Numbered from the stretch's first letter, positions 1-10,060 are shown. The stretch: 64,000 nt of DNA from Sporosarcina ureae (GCF_002109325.1 NZ_CP015348.1:1135001-1199000); one strand, 5' to 3'. Notes: generated by a model not told the origin, from the letters alone. A program made the numbers and translations.

Positions 1-728
1 TCATGCAATTGCTGGATAGTCCAAGATTCTCTTTCGCTCATAATATCCAATAAATGTGTTGCTGCTTCACTTGTGTAGTTATGAATAAAGAACTCACTTG
101 CCAAGAACACTAAATCTAGACGTTTCTCTAATTCTTCTTCACTTCCAATTAATTCTTCGTACAACTTAAAAACAGCTGGATCTATTTTCTTCATTTGCGC
201 CCACACAGTATTTTCAGGTAAAACGTTATGCTTAACAGCGACGAACCTAGCTAAGTTATGCAGTGTATTGATCGCGAATAGATAGGAATCCATGTATTGT
301 TTTCTTTCGAAATGAATTTTCCCTTCATTATAAGCGCGAATCATTTTAGCCATTTCCATCCCCATTTTAATCCCTCTACCGAATAACGGTTCTTCGGATA
401 AACGCTGTTTCAGCTGCTCCCCATATTCATCTCGATCAAAATATAACTTGCCGAGGATTAACCAATCAATGATTTTCTTATTGGTTCCCACAAGTAACCA
501 GTGTGTTAGTTGGCGCTCGCTAATGATATGCATGGCTGCTTTACGCTTGCCATCTGTATAGTGTTTTGTCTGAATCGGTATTTCATTATTTGAAGTGATG
601 ATGAATAAGATTTCATCAAATGTATCCGTAATCGGATCATCTTCTCTTTGATTGCCAATGAGAAGGACACTTAACGTCTCGGGCAAGCTCGCTCTCTCTT
701 GGTATACTGGCCGTAGCATTTGTTCCAC
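1..728 (-). CDS. ygxA: YgxA-like nucleotidyltransferase-like protein (partial)
   Basis: The visible part is about 242 N-terminal residues; the C-terminus lies beyond the left edge. The frame is open from a GTG start at 728, preceded by a GGGAGG ribosome site 7 bases upstream. The protein is soluble and helix-rich, with no signal peptide. I recognise it as YgxA, a nucleotidyltransferase-like protein of unproven function, mainly because in Bacillus it lies next to ygzB and perR, exactly as here. No reaction or substrate can be read from the sequence. Confidence 0.75.
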   Translation of the reverse strand, partial: MEQMLRPVYQERASLPETLSVLLIGNQREDDPITDTFDEILFIITSNNEIPIQTKHYTDGKRKAAMHIISERQLTHWLLVGTNKKIIDWLILGKLYFDRDEYGEQLKQRLSEEPLFGRGIKMGMEMAKMIRAYNEGKIHFERKQYMDSYLFAINTLHNLARFVAVKHNVLPENTVWAQMKKIDPAVFKLYEELIGSEEELEKRLDLVFLASEFFIHNYTSEAATHLLDIMSERESWTIQQLH

Positions 729-877
729 TTTCTCGCCTCCCAGTTTTCTATAGATAGTCTCGAATACTCTATTTCGACGAATTTCACATAAAATCCTTTA
801 ATTTAAAGGGAGTTTGTACTGCAATTAAATAATAATATGATATATTAGGTGAGGATAGCGTTAGGAGGAAACTTGAG

Positions 878-1234
878 ATGAAGCCTTACAAAAATAAAAT
901 AAATCGTATTCGGTCATTTGCCTTGTCACTAATTTTCATCGGAGTCGTCATTATGTACATCGGAATATTCTTCCGTTCTAATGAAGTAGTTATGTTGATC
1001 TTTATGTTTTTGGGCATGGTTGCAATTATCGGTAGTACAGTGGTGTATGCGTGGATCGGTACCCTTTCTACACGGGCTGTACGAGTTCAGTGTCCAAATT
1101 GCGGCAAGCATACAAAAGTGCTTGGACGAGTTGATATGTGCGGACATTGTCGCGAGCCGTTGACACTCGACCCCAATCTTGAAGGTAAAGAATTCGACAT
1201 TGCGTATAATAAAAAAGTAAAGCAAGAAAAATAA
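878..1234 (+). CDS. ygzB: YgzB family (UPF0295) membrane protein
   Basis: 118-residue protein with two hydrophobic helices (about residues 13-31 and 38-60), then a cytosolic-looking tail holding two CxxC pairs (CPNC and CGHC) that resemble a zinc ribbon. The start follows TTAGGAGG by 7 bases. This is the UPF0295/YgzB family, conserved beside perR in Bacillales; its function is unknown. It is divergent from ygxA and convergent with perR, and shares a strong bidirectional terminator with perR. The four-cysteine tail suggests metal binding, which is inference. Confidence 0.85.
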   Translation: MKPYKNKINRIRSFALSLIFIGVVIMYIGIFFRSNEVVMLIFMFLGMVAIIGSTVVYAWIGTLSTRAVRVQCPNCGKHTKVLGRVDMCGHCREPLTLDPNLEGKEFDIAYNKKVKQEK

Positions 1235-1238
1235 TACA

Positions 1239-1280
1239 AAATAAAAGAGTGTAACCCAAATGGGTTACACTCTTTTATTT
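1239..1280. terminator. Bidirectional terminator between ygzB and perR
   Basis: A near-perfect hairpin (arm AAAAGAGTGTAACCCA and its complement) is flanked by A-rich and T-rich runs, so it can end transcription in both directions. The end of perR overlaps its right arm. Confidence 0.85.
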
Positions 1281-1721
1281 CGCTTGATTCTGTTGCATCG
1301 CTGCACAATCAGGACAAGTTCCATACACTTCTAAACGATGTGAATTCACTTGGAATCCTGTCACATGCGCTGCAAGACGTTCTACTTCTTCTAAACCAGG
1401 ATGGTGGAAATCTACAATCTTTCCGCAGTCGTCACAAATAATATGGTAATGGTCATGTGTTACGAAATCAAAACGACTTGACGAATCTCCGTACGTCAAC
1501 TCTTTGACTAATCCAGAGCTTTGAAATACACGCAAGTTGTTATAAACTGTCGCCACACTCATATTGGGAAAATCTGATTCTAGTGCTTTATAGATTTCAT
1601 CAGCAGTCGGATGTGAATGGGATGTGATTAAATACTCAAGAATCGCATGTCGTTGTGGAGTTATTCTCACACCACTTTCTTTCAATGTCACTAACGCATC
1701 TTTTAAGAATACTCCAGGCAT
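1275..1721 (-). CDS. perR: Peroxide stress regulator PerR (Fur family)
   Basis: 148 residues: an N-terminal winged helix (about 1-84) and a C-terminal dimerisation/metal domain. All metal ligands fall at the B. subtilis PerR positions: H37, D85, H91, H93 and D104 for the regulatory Fe/Mn site, and C96, C99, C136 and C139 for structural zinc. This numbering fixes the ATG at 1721, which follows GTGAGGTG; an in-frame GTG 15 bases upstream is part of that ribosome site. PerR with Fe(II) senses H2O2 by oxidation of H37/H91 and derepresses peroxide defence. A perfect PerR box in its own promoter predicts autorepression. Confidence 0.96.
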   Translation of the reverse strand: MPGVFLKDALVTLKESGVRITPQRHAILEYLITSHSHPTADEIYKALESDFPNMSVATVYNNLRVFQSSGLVKELTYGDSSSRFDFVTHDHYHIICDDCGKIVDFHHPGLEEVERLAAHVTGFQVNSHRLEVYGTCPDCAAMQQNQAK

Positions 1722-1754
1722 CGTAATGCACCTCACTTCATAAGAATTACTTCT

Positions 1755-1769
1755 TTATAATCATTATAA
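1755..1769. promoter_or_regulatory. Perfect PerR box upstream of perR
   Basis: The 15-mer TTATAATCATTATAA matches the PerR consensus TTATAATnATTATAA at every defined base. It sits just downstream of the predicted -10 of the perR promoter, a position suited to repression. Confidence 0.92.
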
Positions 1770-1771
1770 TT

Positions 1772-1801
1772 AGTGTACTCAATTATGAGGTGCATTGTCA
1801 A
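1772..1801 (-). promoter_or_regulatory. perR promoter (sigma-A type)
   Basis: Reading the minus strand: -35 TTGACA (1796-1801), an 18-base spacer and -10 TACACT (1772-1777). The PerR box starts two bases downstream of the -10. An 11-bp inverted repeat (1725-1735 and 1786-1796) embraces this promoter. Confidence 0.7.
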
Positions 1802-1823
1802 CATTTCTGCCGATTATGCTATA

Positions 1824-2768
1824 TTAATAACCTTTTGCTAAATCAACTTGGTTGATAAGGTCCTTTTCCCCCGCCACCCACTTATCAAGATTGGTATCCA
1901 TGATATCAAGTGAACGTTTGATATATTGATCGGAAAGACTGGACATATGCGGAGATACTGTACAGTTGGGCAATTCCCAAAACGGACTATCTTCAGGCAA
2001 CGGCTCTGTTTCAAAGACATCAAGGACCGCATGACGAATTTCATTTTGTTGCAAGGCATCCAACACACACTGCTCTTTCACTGCGTCTCCCCTACCTACA
2101 TTCATAAAGACCGCTGTCTCTTTCATGGCACGAAAATGCTCTGGCTGATAAATCCATCTTGTTTGGGGCGTACTTGGCAAGATAGAGATGACATAATCCG
2201 CTTCCGGTAATCTCTCAAGTATTTCTTGGAATGAAATTGTTTCATCCATTGAAGGATTTGAGTGACCCGAACGATTGCAGCCAATCGTGCGGACATGGAA
2301 TGCCTGAAGTAAGCGTCCGATTTCCCCACCAATTGCACCAGTTCCTACTATTAAAGCAGTGGAGTGATTCATTTCACCAGGTAAAGAATCTAGCTTCCAT
2401 TCTTTTTTATCCTCTCTTTTATAGATACCTGGCAATCCACGTTCCAAGGATAGTAAATGTGCCAATACAGATTCGGCTAGCGGCATTTTATGAACACCAT
2501 GCGAATTCGTAACTAAAATATCGCGCTCCTGAAGTGCTTCAATTGGTAATGTATCGACTCCAACCGCTGCTACCATGACCCATTTTAACGCGGTAGCTTT
2601 TTCGACATGTTCTGATGTTAAATCTCCACCATCTGTCACGATTACCTCTATATCTTCCAATGAAGCATCATCAATATTTGTAGTATATATAAATTCGACA
2701 TTAGGATACTTCTCTTTTAATTGCTCTTTAAATGTAGTTTTAATCTTAAATGTGAATAGTACCTTCAT
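1824..2768 (-). CDS. D-2-hydroxyacid dehydrogenase family protein
   Basis: 314 residues with the two-domain fold of NAD(P)-dependent D-2-hydroxyacid dehydrogenases. The dinucleotide loop VGTGAIGGEIG lies near residue 140, and the catalytic Arg/Glu/His signals follow in order: VGRGD (about 225), ETEPLPEDSPFW (about 253) and SPHMSS (about 272). These enzymes interconvert 2-keto acids and D-2-hydroxyacids; the substrate cannot be read here. Only 11 bases separate it from bcp upstream, so the two are probably co-transcribed. Length is typical for the short members of the family (about 310-330). Confidence 0.85.
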   Translation of the reverse strand: MKVLFTFKIKTTFKEQLKEKYPNVEFIYTTNIDDASLEDIEVIVTDGGDLTSEHVEKATALKWVMVAAVGVDTLPIEALQERDILVTNSHGVHKMPLAESVLAHLLSLERGLPGIYKREDKKEWKLDSLPGEMNHSTALIVGTGAIGGEIGRLLQAFHVRTIGCNRSGHSNPSMDETISFQEILERLPEADYVISILPSTPQTRWIYQPEHFRAMKETAVFMNVGRGDAVKEQCVLDALQQNEIRHAVLDVFETEPLPEDSPFWELPNCTVSPHMSSLSDQYIKRSLDIMDTNLDKWVAGEKDLINQVDLAKGY

Positions 2769-2779
2769 GTGACAACCTC

Positions 2780-3253
2780 CTATTTAGTTAGTTGCTCAAG
2801 TGTTGCTAGTGCATTTGCTACATGATCTTTCACTCGAACTTTTCGCCATTCCTTTACTACGGTACCCGTTGGATCAATCAAAAATGTCGAGCGTTCTATG
2901 CCCATATACTCCTTGCCGAAATTCTTCTTTAGTTTCCAAACTCCATACTGTTCAGCTACCGCATGGTCTTCATCTACTAGTAGGGAGAACGGCAAGCTAT
3001 GCTTTGTGATAAACTTTTGGTGAGATACTGCATGATCCGGACTCACTCCCAGCACTACAGCATTCAGTCCTTCAAAGTTCGCGTGCGCATCACGAAAATC
3101 ACATGCCTCCGTCGTGCAACCAGGCGTTGAATCTTTCGGATAAAAATACAGAACTACATAGCTTTTTCCTTTATATTGATCTAATGAAACCATTTCTCCA
3201 TTTTCATTCGATAATGAGAATGCTGGTGCTTGTTTTCCTTCTAAATTTTCCAT
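2780..3253 (-). CDS. bcp: Thiol peroxidase Bcp/PrxQ
   Basis: 157-residue peroxiredoxin of the Bcp/PrxQ type (YgaF in B. subtilis). The peroxidatic Cys46 sits in DSTPGCTTEACDFRD and the resolving Cys51 five residues later, the classical atypical 2-Cys arrangement. It reduces H2O2 and organic hydroperoxides in the cytosol using thioredoxin. The start follows a GAGGAGG site. It heads a probable two-gene unit with the dehydrogenase and lies close to perR, but I see no PerR box of its own. Confidence 0.93.
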   Translation of the reverse strand: MENLEGKQAPAFSLSNENGEMVSLDQYKGKSYVVLYFYPKDSTPGCTTEACDFRDAHANFEGLNAVVLGVSPDHAVSHQKFITKHSLPFSLLVDEDHAVAEQYGVWKLKKNFGKEYMGIERSTFLIDPTGTVVKEWRKVRVKDHVANALATLEQLTK

Positions 3254-3425
3254 TTGAATTCCTCCTCTAATATATATAAACGAATAGTGTACTTACTCTC
3301 TCCACACTTATCGTATCGGAAGTATTTGAATTTTACAATTTACCTATACTTCACTCTGAAGGTAGAGACTTCACTTCGATTAATGCTAAAATGGATAACG
3401 TATAAATGATTTGGAGGAATTACTA

Positions 3426-4712
3426 ATGAACCGAAAAAATTCAGAGGCAATCTACGCAGAAGCATGTGAACATATTGTGGGAGGCGTGAACAGCCCTGCC
3501 CGAGCATACGGAGCGGTTGGCGGAGGTGCACCTACTGTTATGGAACGAGCAGAAGGCGCTTATTTTTATGATGTTGATGGGAATCGATATATTGACTACT
3601 TGGGAGCATATGGTCCAATCATTACAGGACATGCGCACCCGCACATTACAAAAGCGATCACAAAAGCGGCGGAAACAGGTGTGCTTTACGGAACACCGAC
3701 ACGCCACGAAGTACAATTCGCAAAAATGTTAAAAGAAGCAATTCCCGGAATGGACAAAGTTCGTTTCGTTAACTCCGGTACAGAGGCTGTCATGACGACC
3801 ATTCGTGTAGCGAGAGCGTTTACTGGACGTACGAAGATTATGAAGTTCGCAGGATGCTATCACGGTCACTCCGATCTTGTATTAGTAGCTGCTGGATCAG
3901 GTCCCGCTACATTAGGCACACCGGACTCCGCAGGCGTACCTTCTTCTATCGCGAAAGAGGTCATCACGATTCCATTCAATGATCCCGAAAGCTTTAAAGA
4001 AGCGATGAAACAATGGGGCGATGAACTTGCTTGTATTCTAATCGAACCAATTGTCGGGAACTTTGGAATCGTCGAGCCAAATGAAGGGTTCTTGGAACTT
4101 GTTCATGAGTTAGCTAAAGAGCAAGGCGTTCTGACTGTCTATGATGAGGTCATTACAGCGTTCCGTTTCCATTACGGTGCGGCACAAACATTACTCGGTC
4201 TTCAACCGGATTTAACAGCATTCGGAAAGATTATCGGCGGTGGCCTACCAATTGGCGCTTATGGCGGTAAAAAAGAAATCATGGAACAAGTTGCTCCACT
4301 CGGCCCCGCTTATCAAGCAGGAACAATGGCTGGAAATCCTGCATCTATGCTTTCGGGAATCGCTTGTCTAGAAGTGCTTCAAGAACCAGGCATTTATGAA
4401 GAGATGGATCGCTTAGGCGGTTTACTTGAAGACGGCATTCTGAAATTGGCTAAAAAACACAGTATCCAATTGACGATCAATCGTCTTGGAGGCGCACTTA
4501 CGTTATTTTTCACAGACGTCAAAGTAGAAAACTACAAGCAAGCTGAAGCAACGGATGGTGAAATTTTCGGACGTTTCTTTAAAGAAATGCTGAAAAACGG
4601 CATCAACTTAGCCCCATCTAAGTATGAAGCATGGTTTTTAACTTCCGCTCATACTGAATCAGATATAAACGAAACACTTGAAGCAGTAGATCGCGCATTT
4701 AAAGCACTTTAA
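3426..4712 (+). CDS. gsaB: Glutamate-1-semialdehyde 2,1-aminomutase
   Basis: 428 residues, class III PLP aminotransferase fold. Schiff-base lysine K268 in [15 protein letters not shown] near residue 117 for phosphate binding, and YDEV at 239-242. It converts glutamate-1-semialdehyde to 5-aminolevulinate in heme synthesis. Gene position next to bcp and perR matches GsaB, the second copy in Bacillus (HemL being the one in the hem operon). ATG at 3426 follows TTGGAGGAATT; an upstream in-frame TTG is inside that ribosome site. Whether a hemL exists elsewhere cannot be seen. Confidence 0.92.
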   Translation: MNRKNSEAIYAEACEHIVGGVNSPARAYGAVGGGAPTVMERAEGAYFYDVDGNRYIDYLGAYGPIITGHAHPHITKAITKAAETGVLYGTPTRHEVQFAKMLKEAIPGMDKVRFVNSGTEAVMTTIRVARAFTGRTKIMKFAGCYHGHSDLVLVAAGSGPATLGTPDSAGVPSSIAKEVITIPFNDPESFKEAMKQWGDELACILIEPIVGNFGIVEPNEGFLELVHELAKEQGVLTVYDEVITAFRFHYGAAQTLLGLQPDLTAFGKIIGGGLPIGAYGGKKEIMEQVAPLGPAYQAGTMAGNPASMLSGIACLEVLQEPGIYEEMDRLGGLLEDGILKLAKKHSIQLTINRLGGALTLFFTDVKVENYKQAEATDGEIFGRFFKEMLKNGINLAPSKYEAWFLTSAHTESDINETLEAVDRAFKAL

Positions 4713-4722
4713 AATAGAACAA

Positions 4723-4751
4723 TTGACCGTTTTATGCGTATATTGTAAAGT
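4723..4751 (+). promoter_or_regulatory. Predicted sigma-A promoter for the 4787 gene
   Basis: -35 TTGACC (4723-4728), a 17-base spacer and -10 TAAAGT (4746-4751), between gsaB and the membrane gene. It lies 35 bases before the start codon. Confidence 0.5.
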
Positions 4752-4786
4752 AAGCATAAAAGAGCTTTTAGGAAAGGAATTACCCA

Positions 4787-5866
4787 ATGAAACTTGGTGC
4801 CCGCGTCTTTAAGACGGGTATTGCGATTGTATTTGCTCTGTTTCTCGCAAATTTATTAGAATTACCTACAGCAGTGTTCGCAGGTATTGCAGCTATTTTC
4901 GCAATCCAACCCTCTATTTACAGATCATACTTAACAATAGTAGAACAATTGCAAGGTAATTTAATCGGTGCCACTATAGCAGTCTTATTCACTCTCATCT
5001 TTGGTCCTCAACTTATAATAGTCGGTTTGGCAGCTGTCATCGTTATGACTATTATGTTGAAACTGGGCCTCGAAAAATCTATGTCACTTGCACTCGTTAC
5101 AATGATTGCAGTGATGGAGGTTAAAGATGATGCCTTCCTAACATTTGCCCTCCTTCGTGTAGGTACTATTTTGGTAGGTGTACTGGCGGCATTCATTGTG
5201 AATCTAGTGTTCATGCCACCGAAATATGAAACGAAACTGTTTCAGGCGATTCATCAGGCACAGGACGAAATTATTCGTTGGACGCGTTTAGCTGGTCGTC
5301 AAGTGTCTGAACATACTGCTATGAAGAAATCGTTGAGTAAGTTAAAGGAACGTCTGATTCAAATTGATCAGCTGTACTTATTATTTAAAGAAGAGCGCAG
5401 CTATTTCAAGAAAACTACTGCCGCAAAAGCGAGACGGCTTGTTGTCTATCGACAATTGATTGGTACAACTAGGAGTAGTTATGACGTTCTCAAAAGGATG
5501 CATATGTATGAAAATGAACTCATCAATCTTCCAGAGCACTTCCGAATGATGATTCAGGAGCGTCTAGAGTCATTACTCGTCTATCATGAACAGCTTCATC
5601 TGAAATTCGTTGGTAAGCTAAAAGCGGATTACGACGACGATGAAACACATAGCGAGTTTATGCAACGACAAGAAGTGATGAATATTTTCGTTAAGGAAAT
5701 TGCGATTACTAATGAAGAAGAAGAATTTTCTTCTTATCATTTACTTCATGTCCTCTCGTCCATCCTGAATTACGAGGAACAGCTAGAACATCTGGATACG
5801 CTGATCACTTCTTATCAATCACGATATGAAGACGAAGAGAATGTTTTAGAAGACGAATTCTATTAA
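4787..5866 (+). CDS. Aromatic acid exporter/FUSC-like membrane protein
   Basis: 359 residues. The first 150 hold about five to six hydrophobic helices, and the remainder is a charged, helical cytoplasmic tail with acidic stretches near the C-terminus. This matches the short Gram-positive FUSC/ArAE (DUF939-like) proteins, corresponding to YgaE by position in B. subtilis. Homologues are proposed to export aromatic carboxylic acids, but no substrate is proven here. ATG at 4787 follows an AGGAAAGGAA site. The gene ends at a strong terminator. Confidence 0.75.
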   Translation: MKLGARVFKTGIAIVFALFLANLLELPTAVFAGIAAIFAIQPSIYRSYLTIVEQLQGNLIGATIAVLFTLIFGPQLIIVGLAAVIVMTIMLKLGLEKSMSLALVTMIAVMEVKDDAFLTFALLRVGTILVGVLAAFIVNLVFMPPKYETKLFQAIHQAQDEIIRWTRLAGRQVSEHTAMKKSLSKLKERLIQIDQLYLLFKEERSYFKKTTAAKARRLVVYRQLIGTTRSSYDVLKRMHMYENELINLPEHFRMMIQERLESLLVYHEQLHLKFVGKLKADYDDDETHSEFMQRQEVMNIFVKEIAITNEEEEFSSYHLLHVLSSILNYEEQLEHLDTLITSYQSRYEDEENVLEDEFY

Positions 5867-5867
5867 T

Positions 5868-5908
5868 AAAACGGCACATGACTTTTAAAGTCTTGTGCCG
5901 TTTTTATT
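5868..5908 (+). terminator. Terminator after the 4787 membrane gene
   Basis: Hairpin with 16-base arms (5868-5883 and 5888-5903, AAACGGCACATGACTT type) followed by a T tract. Confidence 0.85.
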
Positions 5909-5982
5909 TTTATCAATTATTGAAGTTTATTGGTTCAGATCGTTCGTTATAGAACACACACCGATTGACTTGAGCTTTTCAT

Positions 5983-7728
5983 TTATCCACCAAGTTCTTG
6001 GCGATTGTATAAACCAGCATATGTACCGTCTAGTTTCATTAATTCCTGGTGAGTACCTGATTCTTTTAAGTCTCCGTGGTCTATTACATAAATACAATCC
6101 GCATGTGTAATGGTAGATAGTCGATGGGCGACAATTAGTGTAGTGCGATCGTGCGCCAAGCGTTCCAATGAATCTTGGATGAGCGCTTCACTTTCTAAAT
6201 CCAAGGCAGACGTTGCTTCATCCAAAATGAGCAATGCTGGGTTTTTCAGGAAGACGCGGGCAATGGAGATACGTTGCTTCTGTCCACCTGACAACTTCAC
6301 GCCGCGCTCTCCTACCCTGGTATCATATCCTTCACTCAATGTTTCAATAAAGTCATGCGCATTTGCGGCTTTTGCTGCAGCGATGACTTCTTCATCTGTG
6401 GCATCTGGCTTCCCCATCAAAATATTACTTTTGACAGAATCACTGAACAGAATCGAATCTTGAAGTACCATACCGATCTGATCTCGAAGCGATTTAACCT
6501 TTACGTCGCGGATGTCATGGCCGTCGATGCGAATAGCACCAGACGTCACGTCATAAAATCGCGGGATCAAACTGATAATAGTTGATTTCCCGCCACCACT
6601 CATACCAACAAGTGCGGCTGTTTCACCAGGACGAATCTTCAAACTAATATTTTTCAGTACTTCATCTTCTTCATATGCAAAGCTGACATGATCAAACTCG
6701 ATCTCTCCAGCAATCGATGGTAACTCTTTTGCATTCTCTTTATCAACAACATCATATTTTTCATTCATCAAGTCTAATACTCTGTCCATCGAAGCGAACG
6801 ACTGCGTCAATGATGTGGATGAATTAACTAAACGACGTAATGGTGAATATAATCTTTCGATAAATGCGATGAACGCGACCATTGTTCCTACAGATAATGA
6901 ACCATTGATTACTTGGTAACCTGCATAGCCTATGACGAGAAGTGGTGCGACATCAGTAATCGTATTGACAACCGCAAAAGCTTTTGCATTCCAACGTGTA
7001 TGTTCGATTGCACGCTCTAGGAATTTACCATTCACTTCATCGAAACGTTCCTGTTCTTTATCTTCTATCGCAAAACTTTTGATAATACTAACACCCGCCA
7101 CGCGCTCATGAAGATAACTTTGTACATCCGCAAGTGCCTGCGAACGTTTACGTGTCAATTGGCGTAATTTGCCGAAGAAGTGCTTGACGCTAAATGCGTA
7201 AAATGGAAATGCCAATAATGTTACCAGTGTCAGTTGCACATCAAGTGTCAGCATAATTGCTATGGCGATTAAAATAGTAGCCAAGTCGAGCCAGACATTC
7301 ATCAAGCCAATCATGACGAAGTTTTTCGTTTGTTCCACGTCATTGATGACTCTCGAGATTACTTCACCTGCGCGTGTATTCGAATAGAATCGTAAACCAA
7401 GCTTCTGTAAATGACTATACAGTGATTTACGGATATCGAATAATATTTTATTACTGACTAGCTGTGCGTAGTATTGACGATAATATTCAACAGGTGGACG
7501 GATTAAGAAGAACACGATGATTGTTCCGCCAAGCCAATAAAATAACTGCTTAGTCTTTTCTGGATCACTCATCGTCGGCGAACCGATGATGTCATCGATG
7601 ACGATTTTAATTAATAAGGGTAGAAATAAAGGAATAGCAAATTTTACGACACCAATGAGAACAGTGAAGACAATTTGCCAATTATAAGGCTTTACAAATT
7701 GAAGATAACGTTTAATACTCTCACCCAT
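5983..7728 (-). CDS. ygaD: ABC transporter ATP-binding/permease half-transporter
   Basis: 581-residue half-exporter. The N-terminal half has about six membrane helices (type IV exporter fold) and the C-terminal half is a nucleotide-binding domain with Walker [10 protein letters not shown], signature LSGGQKQR, Walker [13 protein letters not shown] and H-loop AHRLST. It is probably a homodimeric multidrug or lipid exporter of the YgaD/MsbA class; substrate unknown. ATG at 7728 follows AGGAGGAAC. It lies downstream of ygaC, with a terminator-like hairpin between them, so it may be expressed partly by read-through. Confidence 0.88.
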   Translation of the reverse strand: MGESIKRYLQFVKPYNWQIVFTVLIGVVKFAIPLFLPLLIKIVIDDIIGSPTMSDPEKTKQLFYWLGGTIIVFFLIRPPVEYYRQYYAQLVSNKILFDIRKSLYSHLQKLGLRFYSNTRAGEVISRVINDVEQTKNFVMIGLMNVWLDLATILIAIAIMLTLDVQLTLVTLLAFPFYAFSVKHFFGKLRQLTRKRSQALADVQSYLHERVAGVSIIKSFAIEDKEQERFDEVNGKFLERAIEHTRWNAKAFAVVNTITDVAPLLVIGYAGYQVINGSLSVGTMVAFIAFIERLYSPLRRLVNSSTSLTQSFASMDRVLDLMNEKYDVVDKENAKELPSIAGEIEFDHVSFAYEEDEVLKNISLKIRPGETAALVGMSGGGKSTIISLIPRFYDVTSGAIRIDGHDIRDVKVKSLRDQIGMVLQDSILFSDSVKSNILMGKPDATDEEVIAAAKAANAHDFIETLSEGYDTRVGERGVKLSGGQKQRISIARVFLKNPALLILDEATSALDLESEALIQDSLERLAHDRTTLIVAHRLSTITHADCIYVIDHGDLKESGTHQELMKLDGTYAGLYNRQELGG

Positions 7729-7747
7729 TTTGTTCCTCCTACTAAAA

Positions 7748-7775
7748 AAACCTGACTTGCACGAGTGCAAGCAGG
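7748..7775 (-). terminator. Intergenic terminator between ygaC and ygaD
   Basis: Inverted repeat (ACCTGcTTGCAC arms) followed on the minus strand by a T7 run, just past the ygaC stop and before ygaD. It could act as a partial terminator that lowers ygaD expression. Confidence 0.6.
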
Positions 7776-7776
7776 T

Positions 7777-8325
7777 CTAGATTTGTTCTTCTTGGATTTG
7801 CTTATAAAATTCATAACGCGAAGTCCAGACATCGATGAAATCGGGAGCAAAAGGACCTTTTCTCTGCTTGATCCAACCAAGGAGTTTCGTTAAGTTATCC
7901 TGCAAGATTTGATCGATAACTTCCGGATAATTCATTTGACGTTTATGATCTGCATATTCGTCTTCATCCAGAATCAAGTAACTCATGTCAGGAAATACTT
8001 TTACGTCTAAGTCATAATCGATATACTTTAAGGACTTTTCATCATAAACGAATGGTGAACTTATGTTGACATAATAGTACACACCGTCTTCACGTAACAT
8101 ACAAATGATATTGAACCAGTTTTCCGCATGAAAATAGCAAATGGATGGTTCACGTGTCAGCCATGTGCGACCATCCGATTCTGTCACAAGCGTACGTTCA
8201 TTTCCACCGATGATGATATTCCGTGTACCTTTTAATACAAGTGTCTCTTGCCAAACACGATGAATTTTGCCGTTATGTTTGTAGCTGTGTATCTGTATTG
8301 TATCTCCTTCTTTTGGAATTGCCAT
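7777..8325 (-). CDS. ygaC: Nucleoside tri-/diphosphate phosphatase, DUF402 family
   Basis: 182 residues, YgaC/Ntdp family (DUF402). Family members hydrolyse NTPs and NDPs with Mn2+/Co2+ in the cytosol. The beta-rich DUF402 region and conserved acidic residues (for example [12 protein letters not shown] and LDEDEYADH) are visible. Start chosen at the ATG at 8325 (MAIPKEGD) because the in-frame upstream GTG overlaps the AAAGGTGG ribosome site. By synteny it corresponds to B. subtilis ygaC. Confidence 0.85.
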   Translation of the reverse strand: MAIPKEGDTIQIHSYKHNGKIHRVWQETLVLKGTRNIIIGGNERTLVTESDGRTWLTREPSICYFHAENWFNIICMLREDGVYYYVNISSPFVYDEKSLKYIDYDLDVKVFPDMSYLILDEDEYADHKRQMNYPEVIDQILQDNLTKLLGWIKQRKGPFAPDFIDVWTSRYEFYKQIQEEQI

Positions 8326-8466
8326 TTTCTCTACCACCTTTGAGCCTTGCCGCTCTTGCTATCTGTCCATTATACCAACTGCTTTCCCAAATTTAAAACG
8401 ATTCAACCATCTATTTTGTAATTGATTGAATTAACTAGGTCCACAGCACGTTTATTCACGCAAGAA

Positions 8467-8506
8467 AACCGGTAGAAATGGCTTATGTTAGCCATTTCTA
8501 CCGGTT
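8467..8506 (-). terminator. Terminator of sspE
   Basis: A perfect 16-base hairpin (8467-8482 and 8491-8506) lies 15 bases past the sspE stop on the minus strand, with a T-rich tail. Confidence 0.75.
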
Positions 8507-8520
8507 CTTGATGTACATGC

Positions 8521-8844
8521 TTAGTTTGAACCTTTATATTGGTTCGCACGTGCTCCAGAAGCTTTTTGTTTGTTAGCTTCTGCTTTGTTGATCTCTTGCT
8601 TCACTTGATTGACATCTGTTTCAGATCCGAATTCCTCGTTCATAGAGGACTGCGTCGCGGAAGAAGACTGCATGTTCATTGCAGATTGCGCGTTTTGCTG
8701 ACGAACTTGATTAACGTCCGTCTCGGAAGCGAACTCTTCATTCATCGGTTGTTGCATTGCAGATTGCGCATTCTGTTTCTTCACTTGATTCGCATCTGTC
8801 ATAGATGGATCTTGTTGTGCGTTACGCTTTGGTTGCTTAGGCAT
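8521..8844 (-). CDS. sspE: Gamma-type small acid-soluble spore protein
   Basis: 107 residues, rich in Gln, Asn, Ala, Ser and Glu with almost no hydrophobic residues. It contains two long repeats around EFxSETDVNQV-QQNAQSA, the signature of gamma-type SASP (SspE). These proteins fill the spore core, do not bind DNA strongly, and are degraded by the Gpr protease at germination to supply amino acids. The gene stands alone between ygaC and mutY with its own forespore promoter and terminator, and shows that the organism makes endospores. Confidence 0.93.
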   Translation of the reverse strand: MPKQPKRNAQQDPSMTDANQVKKQNAQSAMQQPMNEEFASETDVNQVRQQNAQSAMNMQSSSATQSSMNEEFGSETDVNQVKQEINKAEANKQKASGARANQYKGSN

Positions 8845-8867
8845 AGATTATTCACCTCCGTAATCAC

Positions 8868-8898
8868 TATGATGTCCAATAGCTTAGACTTTTATTCA
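8868..8898 (-). promoter_or_regulatory. Sigma-G-type promoter of sspE
   Basis: On the minus strand: -35 TGAATA (8893-8898), an 18-base spacer and -10 CATCATA (8868-8874), fitting the forespore consensus CATnhTA. It lies immediately upstream of the sspE ribosome site. Confidence 0.75.
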
Positions 8899-8916
8899 AA
8901 GTGAATGAAGAAGTTT

Positions 8917-9963
8917 TTACCATTCCAGCAACTCGATAATTTTCAGCACAGGTTTTGATTTTGGTAGTGCTTCTACTTGTTGTTTCGTGAAAAACTGTAA
9001 ATCATCTCCCGCATGTTCGCTCTCCAATTGTGCACGATATACATGGATGTCCCAAGTTATATGAGAGAACACGTGTTGAACTCGCGGTAGCTCTTGCATG
9101 TTTTTTAATTTCAATCCATTCTCTTTTTCAAAATCTTCGACTGTAGAAGTTTCCTGAAGTTCAAACATTGGAAATTCCCAAAGACTTGCAAGCAATCCGG
9201 TGCTTGGACGTTTCTGTAACAGCCAATTCCCCTCATTGTTTTGAATCGCAAATGCAGCAAGCGAAACGTGCTTCATTTTTTGCTTTTTTATCTTGAATGG
9301 CAATTGTTGTTGTTTTCCTTCTTCAAATGCGATGCAATATTCCCTAACAGGACATAATAAACAATGAGGATTCGGTGTACATATTGTCGCACCCAGTTCC
9401 ATAAGTGCCTGGTTGAACGAAGAGGGATCTTCTTCCGAAATTAATTCCATCACAGCTTGTTCAAACAACTTTTTATTACGGGGCAATGCAATATCTTCTT
9501 CAATCAACAATATTCTCGACAATACCCGCATAACATTTCCGTCAACTGCATGTTCAGGTACTCCATAGGCAATACTCAAGATAGCGCCTGCTGTATAAGG
9601 CCCTACTCCTTTTAACGTAGATATTTCTTTACGATTGTTCGGAACTTTCCCGCCATATGTTTCAACGACTTCTCTCACACCCGACTGCAAGTTACGCACT
9701 CTGGAATAATAGCCAAGCCCTTCCCACATTTTCAAAATATCTTCTTCAGGTGCAGTTGACAGGTCTTGCATAGTTGGAAATTTCTCGATGAAACGCTCAT
9801 AATACGGAATGACGGTATCTACTCGTGTTTGTTGCAACATGACTTCCGAAACCCAAATATAATATGGATTATCGGTTCTTCTCCAAGGCAAGTCTCGCTT
9901 TTCGGCTTCATACCAAGTCAATAATGCATCTTGGAATGCTTTCTTTTGTTCAATGATTTGCAT
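8917..9963 (-). CDS. mutY: A/G-specific adenine DNA glycosylase MutY
   Basis: 348 residues. The catalytic domain shows E40 (SEVMLQQT), the helix-hairpin-helix LKGVGPYTAGAIL (118-130) and catalytic D141 (AVDGNVMRV). The 4Fe-4S cluster ligands are C195, C201, C204 and C210. A C-terminal NUDIX-like domain (about 235-348) recognises 8-oxoG. MutY removes adenine mispaired with 8-oxoguanine, fitting the oxidative-stress neighbourhood. ATG at 9963 follows CGAGGT. YfhQ is the B. subtilis counterpart, also beside yfhP and sspE. Confidence 0.95.
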   Translation of the reverse strand: MQIIEQKKAFQDALLTWYEAEKRDLPWRRTDNPYYIWVSEVMLQQTRVDTVIPYYERFIEKFPTMQDLSTAPEEDILKMWEGLGYYSRVRNLQSGVREVVETYGGKVPNNRKEISTLKGVGPYTAGAILSIAYGVPEHAVDGNVMRVLSRILLIEEDIALPRNKKLFEQAVMELISEEDPSSFNQALMELGATICTPNPHCLLCPVREYCIAFEEGKQQQLPFKIKKQKMKHVSLAAFAIQNNEGNWLLQKRPSTGLLASLWEFPMFELQETSTVEDFEKENGLKLKNMQELPRVQHVFSHITWDIHVYRAQLESEHAGDDLQFFTKQQVEALPKSKPVLKIIELLEW

Positions 9964-10060
9964 ATGGACCTCGTTTCTTCATGTAAATGCTTTTAGTTAT
10001 GATAATAAAGGGTATATAATTATAAGTAGTATATAACTCTTTCAGTAAAGGAGTGATAAT

